This document shows positions 1 through 5,193 of a stretch of 5,193 nucleotides of DNA, in pieces. Origin of the DNA: Candidatus Krumholzibacteriota bacterium (GTDB lineage Bacteria > Krumholzibacteriota > Krumholzibacteriia > Krumholzibacteriales > Krumholzibacteriaceae); assembly GCA_030630165.1 (NCBI GenBank), contig DAOVNN010000221.1, positions 1-5,193 of the forward strand, given 5' to 3'. Position numbers and translations under genes: made by a program. The stretch's first letter is position 1; each line of letters opens with the position of its first letter. The notes beneath the pieces were generated by a model that did not search any database, was not told the DNA's origin, and saw only the letters and a list, made by a program, of their open reading frames with translations.

Positions 1-807
1 AAAAAGTTCGTTAAGGACTTCTTTCGCATGGATCCCCACAAGGGCGTCAACCCTGACGAGGTCGTCGCGATGGGCGCCGCCATCCAGGGCGGAGTGCTCT
101 CCGGCGAGGTCGACGAGATAGTGCTGCTCGATGTAACCCCGCTCAGTCTCGGGATCGAGACGCTCGGCGGGATGATGACGACTCTGATCCACCGCAACAC
201 GACTATTCCATGCAAGCAGGGCCAGGTATTCTCCACAGCTACGGATAACCAGCCGGCAGTAAGCATCCATGTACTGCAGGGTGAACGCGAGATGGCCAGG
301 GACAACAGGACTCTGGCGAGGTTCGACCTGGTCGGTATTCCACCCGCACCGCGGGGGGTCGTCCAGATCGAGGTAATATTCGACATAGATGCCGACGGCA
401 TCATGCACGTCTATGCCAAGGATCTCGGCACCGGCAAGGAACAGAATATCCAGATCAAGGTCGCAAGCGGTCTTTCCGAGGAGGACGTCGAGAGGATGGT
501 CAAGGACGCCGAGGAGCACGCCATCGAGGACGAACAGAAACGAAAGGTCACCAGGGTCCGCAACGAAGCGGAGATCCTTCTATATTCGACCGAGAAGACT
601 CTCGAGGAGCATGCCGACATGATCCCCGATGATGACAGGATCAATATCGAGGGTTCGATGCACGAGCTGAAGGACCTTATCCGTGGTGAGGACAGTGATC
701 CGGAGGATATCCGCAAATCTGCCGAGAATCTCTCAACAGCAGTATACAAGATCGCGGAGCTGATGTATCATCATGCGACCACTGACGACGATTCGTACGG
801 TGAGTAA
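1..807 (+). CDS. dnaK: Molecular chaperone DnaK (Hsp70), C-terminal part, 5' end outside window
   Basis: Hsp70 binds exposed hydrophobic peptide segments in an ATP-controlled cycle in the cytosol, with DnaJ and GrpE as partners. The frame is open from base 1, so the visible 268 residues are the C-terminal portion, starting near what is residue 350 in E. coli DnaK; the methionine at base 28 is internal. Seen in order (fragment numbering): the end of the nucleotide-binding domain with VNPDEVVAMGAAIQGGVL (about 16-33), the hydrophobic interdomain linker IVLLD (40-44), the beta-sandwich substrate-binding domain (about 45-156, with TPLSLGIET, HVLQGERE and FDIDADGI), then the helical lid (about 157-259). 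The protein ends in a short acidic tail, DDDSYGE, without the longer disordered tail and EEV-type ending common in bacterial DnaK. dnaJ follows 56 bases downstream, the classical chaperone pair. The upstream promoter and any CIRCE operator lie outside the window. Family assignment is essentially certain. Confidence 0.98.
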   Translation, partial: KKFVKDFFRMDPHKGVNPDEVVAMGAAIQGGVLSGEVDEIVLLDVTPLSLGIETLGGMMTTLIHRNTTIPCKQGQVFSTATDNQPAVSIHVLQGEREMARDNRTLARFDLVGIPPAPRGVVQIEVIFDIDADGIMHVYAKDLGTGKEQNIQIKVASGLSEEDVERMVKDAEEHAIEDEQKRKVTRVRNEAEILLYSTEKTLEEHADMIPDDDRINIEGSMHELKDLIRGEDSDPEDIRKSAENLSTAVYKIAELMYHHATTDDDSYGE

Positions 808-863
808 GAAAATCTGATATCTCAATAACCGGCGTATAGATATTACAAGCGACCGGATGGGGC

Positions 864-2018
864 ATGACAAAAAGGGACTACTACGAGGTGCTCGGCTTAG
901 AGCGGAGCGCTTCGGCCGATGATATAAAGAAGGCTTACCGCAAGCTCGCTCTCAAGTATCATCCAGACAAGAATCCAGGCGACCACGAGGCCGAGGAGAA
1001 CTTCAAGGAGGCCACTGAGGCCTACGAGGTTCTCCGTGACCAGGCGAAGAGGTCGCAGTTCGACCAGTTCGGCCATGCGGGCATGTCCGGAGCGGGGGGT
1101 GCTGGCGGATTCGACTTCAGCGGGGGCGGTTTCGATCTGAGCGATGCTCTGCGCGCCTTCATGCGCGATTTCGGGATGGGTGGCGGCGGGGGAGGTTTCG
1201 ATTTCTTCGGGGGCTCTTCGGGAGGCGGAAGAAGACGCGGAGGCGCCAGGATGAGGGGCAGGGACCTGCAGATCCATCTCAAGCTCACGCTCGGGGAAAT
1301 CTCCCGGGAGATCGTCAAGAAGATCAAGGTCACAAGGATGATCCCCTGCAAGGAGTGCGGCGGTTCGGGAACGGCGAAGGGTTCCGAACGCCAGACCTGT
1401 CCGACCTGCCAGGGCCAGGGAGAGGTCAGGCAGGCCTCCAGAACGCTCTTCGGCACCTTCGTCAATGTCTCGGCCTGCTCGACCTGCGGTGGAGAGGGCA
1501 CGATCGTTACCGATCCCTGCGCCATGTGCAGCGGGGACGGAAGGGTGAAGGGGACGAGCAGCGTAGAGGTCAAGATCCCGGCCGGCGTCTCGACGGGCAA
1601 CTATATCACACTGGCAGGACAGGGCGACAGCGCCCCGAGGGGCGGAATGCCCGGGGATCTGATAATAGTCATCGAGGAGATCGAGGACGAGATATTCGAG
1701 AGACACGGATTCGACATTCTGCTCGATCTGCCCGTTACGTTCAGCCAGCTCACCCTGGGGGACAAGGTCGAGATACCTACTCTGGATGGTAAGGCGGCGC
1801 TGAAGATCCCCGCCGGAACGCACTCTCACAAGATATTCAGACTCAAGGGCAAGGGGATACCGAGGCTTCATGGCCACGGCCGGGGCGACCAGCTCGTCAG
1901 GCTTATCGCCTGGACTCCTCAGAATGTGTCTGGCGATGAGAAGAAAGTCTTCGAGGATCTCGAAAGAAAGCTCAAAGACAGCCTTCCCCCCGCGGGCAGG
2001 AAGGTCTACACTTCCTGA
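864..2018 (+). CDS. dnaJ: Co-chaperone DnaJ (class I Hsp40)
   Basis: DnaJ delivers unfolded clients to DnaK and stimulates its ATPase. The 384-residue product has the full class I layout and usual length: a J domain (1-72) with the DnaK-contacting HPD motif at 33-35, a Gly/Phe-rich region (about 73-128), a zinc-binding domain with four intact CxxCxGxG repeats (cysteines 162/165, 179/182, 205/208, 219/222), and the C-terminal beta domains (about 230-384) ending in a short charged helix. The G/F region carries a helical-looking insert (DLSDALRAFMRDFG, 91-104) between glycine runs; E. coli has a DIF-type stretch in the equivalent place. The start is set by the canonical MTKRDYYEVLG opening. A modest GGA ribosome-binding site lies at 855-857, six bases before the ATG. 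The gene follows dnaK and is likely co-transcribed with it. Its TGA is one base from the rsmE ATG. Confidence 0.98.
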   Translation: MTKRDYYEVLGLERSASADDIKKAYRKLALKYHPDKNPGDHEAEENFKEATEAYEVLRDQAKRSQFDQFGHAGMSGAGGAGGFDFSGGGFDLSDALRAFMRDFGMGGGGGGFDFFGGSSGGGRRRGGARMRGRDLQIHLKLTLGEISREIVKKIKVTRMIPCKECGGSGTAKGSERQTCPTCQGQGEVRQASRTLFGTFVNVSACSTCGGEGTIVTDPCAMCSGDGRVKGTSSVEVKIPAGVSTGNYITLAGQGDSAPRGGMPGDLIIVIEEIEDEIFERHGFDILLDLPVTFSQLTLGDKVEIPTLDGKAALKIPAGTHSHKIFRLKGKGIPRLHGHGRGDQLVRLIAWTPQNVSGDEKKVFEDLERKLKDSLPPAGRKVYTS

Positions 2019-2019
2019 T

Positions 2020-2781
2020 ATGTCATCGGAAAGATTTTTCATCATAAATGGATCTCACTCCAGAGGAGATGAAGTAGTCCTCGGCGAGGGTGAATCGCGT
2101 CACCTGTTCAGGGTCGTCAGGGCCAGGCCGGGAGACGAAGTGACCCTTCTCGATGGGGAGGGCGGTACATACAAAGCTGTGATCAGGACAGGCGGTACGA
2201 TCGGCGGGCTGAAAAAAAGCACCGGAGTCACCGCTGAGATAATTTCAAGCGAAAGATCCGGACCGGCTTTTATCGTCGACATTGCCATGCCTATGATCAA
2301 GTCGCACAGGATGGATTTCGCAATCGAGAAGTGTGCCGAGATGGGTGTGAGGCGGATCATCCCCTTCCGGTGCGAGAGAAGCATCTGGAAGGGCGGTGAT
2401 GAGGAGGCAGGGAAGAAACGGGCACGGCTCGAAAGAAAGGTCGCCGCCGCCTGCAAGCAATCGGGCAATCCCTGGTTCACGAGGATAGAGCCTGTGACTA
2501 CCTTTGCCGGACTGGCCGGCATGCTGAGTGACTACGGCAGTATCTATCTTGCAGATGCAGCCGGAGCGTCTTTTTACGCCGCATTCGGCAAGCGGGACAG
2601 CTCCGGGGGTATGATCGGGATAGTCGGTCCTGAGGGCGGATTGACCGAAATGGAGAGAGAAGCTCTCCTGTCGTCCGGCGCCGTCACGGTCTCCCTGGGA
2701 CTGAACAGGCTCCGGAGTGAGACAAGCGCGTTTCTGATGGCCTCGGGCATGATACTCTGTAAGAAGGACCTCCAGGAATAG
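2020..2781 (+). CDS. rsmE: 16S rRNA (uracil1498-N3)-methyltransferase RsmE
   Basis: RsmE is a SAM-dependent SPOUT-class enzyme that methylates N3 of U1498 in 16S rRNA, in the decoding region of the 30S subunit. The 253-residue product is close to the 243 of the E. coli enzyme. An N-terminal PUA-like RNA-binding part (about 1-75, with SRHLFRVVRARPGDEVTLLDG) precedes the methyltransferase domain. Diagnostic motifs are KSHRMDFAIEKCAEMGVRRI (94-113), CKQSGNPWF (145-153), and the SAM-binding knot motifs GPEGGLTEMEREAL (203-216) and LGLNRLRSETSAF (226-238), matching the family pattern GPEGG...LG..ILR.ETA. The frame stays open upstream to 1870 inside dnaJ, but 2020 is chosen because family homology begins at SERFFI and the ATG is one base after the dnaJ stop, which favours translational coupling. 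A purine-rich AGGAAGG lies at 1998-2004, somewhat far upstream at 15 bases. PrmA, often between dnaJ and rsmE, is absent. Confidence 0.94.
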   Translation: MSSERFFIINGSHSRGDEVVLGEGESRHLFRVVRARPGDEVTLLDGEGGTYKAVIRTGGTIGGLKKSTGVTAEIISSERSGPAFIVDIAMPMIKSHRMDFAIEKCAEMGVRRIIPFRCERSIWKGGDEEAGKKRARLERKVAAACKQSGNPWFTRIEPVTTFAGLAGMLSDYGSIYLADAAGASFYAAFGKRDSSGGMIGIVGPEGGLTEMEREALLSSGAVTVSLGLNRLRSETSAFLMASGMILCKKDLQE

Positions 2782-2798
2782 ATATTCCCCGCCTTTTG

Positions 2799-2828
2799 TT
2801 GACGCATATAGCCCCACGTGTATATAAT
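2799..2828 (+). promoter_or_regulatory. Predicted sigma70-type promoter upstream of yqeY-cvpA-mutS2
   Basis: The -35 box TTGACG (2799-2804, five of six consensus bases) and the -10 box TATAAT (2823-2828, perfect) are separated by 18 bases. The element sits in the 90-base gap between rsmE and yqeY, which is clearly more AT-rich than the flanking genes. Transcription would be expected to start about 2834-2837, giving a leader of about 35 bases before the yqeY ATG at 2872. No clear hairpin terminator for the rsmE transcript was seen in the gap, so read-through from upstream may also contribute. The spacer contains the palindrome CACGTG (2815-2820), which may be chance. This is sequence pattern only. 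Confidence 0.72.
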
Positions 2829-2861
2829 CCTCGATTAGTCATATCCGGGACCTGACCGCGA

Positions 2862-2867
2862 AAGGGA
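2862..2867 (+). promoter_or_regulatory. Ribosome-binding site of yqeY
   Basis: AAGGGA lies four bases before the ATG at 2872, slightly tighter than the usual five to nine. An ATG overlapping it at 2867 is in another frame and does not give the recognised protein, so it is not the start. Confidence 0.55.
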
Positions 2868-2871
2868 TGCA

Positions 2872-3336
2872 ATGGCTGGAAATAAAATCACGACAAAACT
2901 GCAGGACGACCTCAAAACGGCGATGAAGGAGAAGGACAAGCTGCGCGTCAGCACCATGAGGATGCTTATCAGCGAGATGAAGAACGCACAGCTTGCCGAG
3001 AGGGGCGAGCTGAGCGAGGAGAAGGAGCTCTCCATTATTACGAGCTACGCCAAGAAAAGGCGCGAGTCGATCAAGGGGTACGAGCAGGGCGGCCGTGATG
3101 ACCTGGCGGCGAATGAGCGCATCGAGCTCGAGATCGTCATGGCTTACCTTCCCGAACAGATGGGCGAGGATGAGATCAGGGCCGAGGTCGAGAAGATAAT
3201 CGCCGAGACCGGCGCGAGCGGTCCGCAGGATATGGGCAAGGTGATGGGACCGCTGATGGCGAGATTCAAGGGGCGTGCGGATGGCGGAGTCGTAAAGACG
3301 ATCGCCATGGAAGCGCTGCGGGGCGGCAAAGGATAG
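2872..3336 (+). CDS. yqeY: GatB/YqeY domain-containing protein
   Basis: This small cytosolic protein of 154 residues is the free-standing form of the helical domain found at the C-terminus of GatB, the subunit of the Glu/Asp-tRNA amidotransferase that contacts tRNA. The exact role of the stand-alone form is not settled; tRNA-related activity is inferred from the GatB similarity. The whole length matches the family: an N-terminal helical segment (LQDDLKTAMKEKDKLRVSTMRMLISEMKNA, read as residues 10-39), the signature KKRRESIKGYEQGGRDDLA (61-79), YLPEQ (92-96), and the C-terminal subdomain with ETGASGPQDMGKVMGPLM (112-129) and KGRADG (133-138). It is the first gene after the predicted promoter at 2799-2828 and is followed four bases later by cvpA. 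In Bacillus subtilis yqeY closes the dnaK-dnaJ-prmA-rsmE-mtaB-rpsU series, so its place after rsmE fits that arrangement with genes missing. Confidence 0.95.
   Translation: MAGNKITTKLQDDLKTAMKEKDKLRVSTMRMLISEMKNAQLAERGELSEEKELSIITSYAKKRRESIKGYEQGGRDDLAANERIELEIVMAYLPEQMGEDEIRAEVEKIIAETGASGPQDMGKVMGPLMARFKGRADGGVVKTIAMEALRGGKG
3328..3333 (+). promoter_or_regulatory. Ribosome-binding site of cvpA, inside the end of yqeY
   Basis: AAAGGA lies seven bases before the cvpA ATG at 3341, a good spacing. It is made from the last sense codons of yqeY (stop at 3334-3336), so a ribosome finishing yqeY would uncover or directly hand over to this site. This supports translational coupling. Confidence 0.7.
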
Positions 3337-3340
3337 GCTT

Positions 3341-3955
3341 ATGTATATCTTCCGGATCGTTGTTCTCGCTGTCCTGGCCTGGTTCTTCATCATCGGGGTG
3401 AAGAGGGGCCTGATCCAGCAGGTCCTCGAAGTGGTCGGTATCATCGTGGCCTTTCTCGCCGCGTTTTATTTCGCCCACGCACTTGCCGAATGGATAGAGG
3501 TGAAGACCGGGGCCGATTACAGGCTCTCTCTGGCGATGGCCGCGCTGGCGATATTCATCGGGATCATCATCGGTGTGCATTTCATCGGCGCATGGTTGAA
3601 GAAGCTCTTCGGCCTGACGATCATGGGTGTGTTCGACCGGGTGGTGGGAGGACTGTTCGGCGGGCTCAAGGGAGTGCTGGTCATAAGCCTGGTACTCTCC
3701 GTGATAATGATCCTGCCCTTTCCAGACGATGTGAAGGATGGTCTGAGGGAGGACCACGTGACGGGCGCCATATACCCCGTTCTTCCGACGCTGTTCGACA
3801 CGGTGGTCAGCAACATACCGGGCGGCGCTAAGTTCGAACAGATCGCGAGGATCAAGGACTCCGATGCGGTCAGGGACACGAAGAAAAAGCTGGATAATAT
3901 CAAAGGGAACTTCGAGAAGAGTAAAGAGCGGCTCGAAAAGGACCCGGAAGACTGA
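3341..3955 (+). CDS. cvpA: CvpA-family inner-membrane protein
   Basis: CvpA-family proteins are small polytopic inner-membrane proteins. The founding member is needed for colicin V production in E. coli, and the family has been tied to envelope stress, but no biochemical activity is firmly known. The 204-residue product shows four hydrophobic stretches at about 4-20, 28-48, 62-84 and 103-126. It has the family hallmarks GVKRGLIQQVLEVVGIIVAF (19-38, matching G.RRGLI..LL...G) and GVFDRVVGGLFGGLKG (96-111, matching G..DR..G..FG...G). The last 35 residues (about 170-204) are highly charged, probably a cytosolic helical tail. The start follows a good ribosome-binding site and gives an immediately hydrophobic N-terminus typical of the family. 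It lies between yqeY (4 bases) and mutS2 (27 bases). cvpA next to mutS2 is a recurrent pairing; in Bacillus subtilis yshB and mutS2 are neighbours with polX between them. PolX is absent here. Confidence 0.92.
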   Translation: MYIFRIVVLAVLAWFFIIGVKRGLIQQVLEVVGIIVAFLAAFYFAHALAEWIEVKTGADYRLSLAMAALAIFIGIIIGVHFIGAWLKKLFGLTIMGVFDRVVGGLFGGLKGVLVISLVLSVIMILPFPDDVKDGLREDHVTGAIYPVLPTLFDTVVSNIPGGAKFEQIARIKDSDAVRDTKKKLDNIKGNFEKSKERLEKDPED

Positions 3956-3969
3956 TCCCGCATCCCCCG

Positions 3970-3977
3970 AAAAGGAA
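3970..3977 (+). promoter_or_regulatory. Ribosome-binding site of mutS2
   Basis: AAAAGGAA lies five bases before the ATG at 3983, in the 27-base gap after the cvpA stop. There is no other start codon in frame between that stop and 3983, so this site fixes the mutS2 start. Confidence 0.72.
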
Positions 3978-3982
3978 TACCG

Positions 3983-5193
3983 ATGGATTCAGGCGCGAGA
4001 CGTTCTGAGTTGAAAGACGAATTGTCGCAGGCGGCGGAGAAGCTCGAGCTCAGCGCTGTCCTCGAGATGGTCGCCCGCAGCGCTACCTCGCAACGTACGG
4101 CGTCGGCCTTCAACTCGGCGCAGGTCCTCGAAACCATAGAAGAAATAGAGAAGATCCAGAACGAGACCCTCGAGTTGATGAAGGTCAGGCAGAACGGCGA
4201 GGACCTTCCTGTCGCCGGATGGAGTGACAGTGCGGAAGAGCTCTCGAGAATAAGCGCAGAGGGGATGACCTCCTCCGGCGAGGATCTCGCCGCCATCGCT
4301 GCTGCCGAGAAAAAGGCAGGCGAGGTGAGCAGGTTCATCGAAAGGTCCAGGGAGGATCTGCCGCTGATCTCGGAATATCTCGCGGGATTCTCCATCCGCG
4401 ACGATATAGTCAAAAAGATCGAAAAGACGATCGGTCCCGATTTCGAGGTACTGGACAGGGCCAGCCCCGAGCTCGCACGGCTGAGAAAAAAGGTCGGGAG
4501 CCTTCGCTCGAGGCTCCGCAGGGAGTGCGCTGACTTCGTTTCTTCTCATACGAAGGGTAAGGGGGAGGAGTTCGTCACCCTTCGCGGTGAGCGGTTTGTC
4601 ATCTCTCTGCCGAGGGACGAGGCTTCGCACGTCAAGGGTATCGTCCACCATCAAAGCGGCAGTGGAGCATCTCTCTTCATGGAACCGCTGGCGTTCGTGG
4701 AGGAGAACAACAACCTCGAGGCAGCGATACACAGCGAGCGCGACGAGGTCCTCAAGATCCTCGCCGCACTGACGTCAGAAGTCTACGCGGCAGGAAACGA
4801 CCTGACCGGTAACCAGGACAATCTCCTGATCCTCGACGCGGTAAGGGCCAGGGCAATATTCGCGGACAGGTACAGTTGCATACGACCCGGTCACAGTGAA
4901 GATGGAAAACTGGTGATACGATCGGCCAGACATCCGCTTCTTGAGAAAGGATTCGCCGAGGAGGGAGAAGGCAGGGAAGTTACCGGACTTGACCTCGTCT
5001 GCGGTCCTGATCTCAAGGCCCTCGTGATATCGGGCCCCAATGCGGGCGGAAAGACTGTGGCCCTCAAGACGATCGGCCTGATGGTCATGATGGACAGGCA
5101 CGGGCTTCTCTTGCCCTGTCTCGACGGTACAGTCGTGCCCGATCACCCCGAGATATTTGTGGATATAGGCGATGATCAGTCGATAGAAAAATC
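3983..5193 (+). CDS. mutS2: MutS2 ATPase, N-terminal part, 3' end outside window
   Basis: MutS2 is a MutS-family ATPase that lacks the mismatch-recognition domain. It has been reported to suppress homologous recombination in Helicobacter and Thermus, and to act on collided ribosomes in Bacillus. The visible 403 residues run past the window edge in an open frame. They include the N-terminal core/lever segment (about 1-185, with EVLDRASPELARLRKK near 155-170), the family signature FVTLRGERFVISLPRDEAS (197-215) and GIVHHQSGSGASLFMEPLAF (219-238), the clamp/coiled region (about 240-300), SARHPLL (314-320), the Walker A motif GPNAGGKT (351-358), and IFVDIGDDQSIEK (391-403), which corresponds to the conserved FADIGDEQSIEQ block leading into the ABC signature. 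The usual P-loop residue is T or A at the fourth position, so GPNAGGKT is normal. Walker B, the KOW-like and Smr nuclease domains would lie beyond 5193 and cannot be assessed. This is the third gene of the yqeY-cvpA-mutS2 unit. Confidence 0.97.
   Translation, partial: MDSGARRSELKDELSQAAEKLELSAVLEMVARSATSQRTASAFNSAQVLETIEEIEKIQNETLELMKVRQNGEDLPVAGWSDSAEELSRISAEGMTSSGEDLAAIAAAEKKAGEVSRFIERSREDLPLISEYLAGFSIRDDIVKKIEKTIGPDFEVLDRASPELARLRKKVGSLRSRLRRECADFVSSHTKGKGEEFVTLRGERFVISLPRDEASHVKGIVHHQSGSGASLFMEPLAFVEENNNLEAAIHSERDEVLKILAALTSEVYAAGNDLTGNQDNLLILDAVRARAIFADRYSCIRPGHSEDGKLVIRSARHPLLEKGFAEEGEGREVTGLDLVCGPDLKALVISGPNAGGKTVALKTIGLMVMMDRHGLLLPCLDGTVVPDHPEIFVDIGDDQSIEK

Noticed and set aside
808..863. 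Possible promoter or hairpin in the dnaK-dnaJ gap (TATAGAT near 833; GATATCT/AGATAT pairing)
   Set aside because: There is no matching -35 box at a suitable distance. The inverted repeat is only six AT-rich pairs around a 15-base loop with no T tract, too weak to call.
1870..2019. Longer N-terminus for rsmE starting inside dnaJ
   Set aside because: The extra 50 residues overlap dnaJ coding sequence in another frame and resemble nothing in RsmE. The family alignment starts at the ATG at 2020.
897..2045. Long (382-codon) open frame on the minus strand opposite dnaJ
   Set aside because: It is exactly in codon register with dnaJ, so its stops could only come from TTA, CTA or TCA codons in dnaJ, which are avoided in this GC-rich coding style (the single TTA at 894-896 ends it). 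The product has no recognisable domain, and dnaJ is unambiguous.
2782..2800. Rho-independent terminator after rsmE (CCCCGCCTTTTGTT)
   Set aside because: The T-rich run has no GC-rich complementary arm upstream, so no stem can form. It overlaps the -35 box instead.
2782..2871. Hidden rpsU or small RNA gene in the rsmE-yqeY gap
   Set aside because: Ninety bases are too few for a complete rpsU, no S21-like reading frame is visible, and the space is accounted for by promoter, leader and ribosome-binding site.
3517..4413. 298-codon minus-strand open frame spanning the cvpA-mutS2 junction
   Set aside because: Its translation is rich in Ser, Leu and Ile, with no family features, and it lies opposite two well-supported genes in the same sense frame. 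It is a composition shadow.

Overview
The window is a gene-dense stretch of bacterial chromosome. All genes are on the + strand, with only short gaps between them. Six protein-coding genes are supported, two of them cut by the window edges. In order they are the 3' part of dnaK (Hsp70), complete dnaJ (class I Hsp40), complete rsmE (16S rRNA m3U1498 methyltransferase), a complete GatB/YqeY-domain gene, a complete cvpA-family membrane protein gene, and the 5' part of mutS2 running off the right edge. No RNA gene, mobile element, CRISPR array or repeat family was seen, and there is no gene-free stretch of even 100 bases.

Layout: positions 1-2781 form the chaperone block dnaK-dnaJ-rsmE. The dnaK-dnaJ gap is 56 bases, and the dnaJ stop is one base from the rsmE start. 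The 90-base gap after rsmE is relatively AT-rich and holds a near-consensus sigma70-type promoter (TTGACG, 18-base spacer, TATAAT). It appears to start a second transcription unit, yqeY-cvpA-mutS2 (2872 to beyond 5193). In that unit yqeY and cvpA are 4 bases apart and probably translationally coupled, and cvpA and mutS2 are 27 bases apart.

Function: DnaK and DnaJ are the core of the cytosolic Hsp70 folding machine; their exchange factor GrpE is not in view. RsmE modifies the small ribosomal subunit. YqeY resembles the tail domain of the GatB amidotransferase subunit. CvpA is an inner-membrane protein. MutS2 is a MutS-family ATPase acting on recombination intermediates or on collided ribosomes, depending on species. 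This is a housekeeping region. I found no evidence of a new biological system in it.

Organism: GC-rich, with AGG as the leading arginine codon and frequent ATA isoleucine codons. The gene order looks like a shortened form of the Bacillus dnaK-dnaJ-prmA-rsmE-mtaB-rpsU-yqeY cluster joined to cvpA-mutS2. The DnaJ G/F region and the KQS-containing RsmE segment fit a Gram-negative lineage near the FCB group (for example one of its uncultured phyla). That placement is an inference of low certainty.
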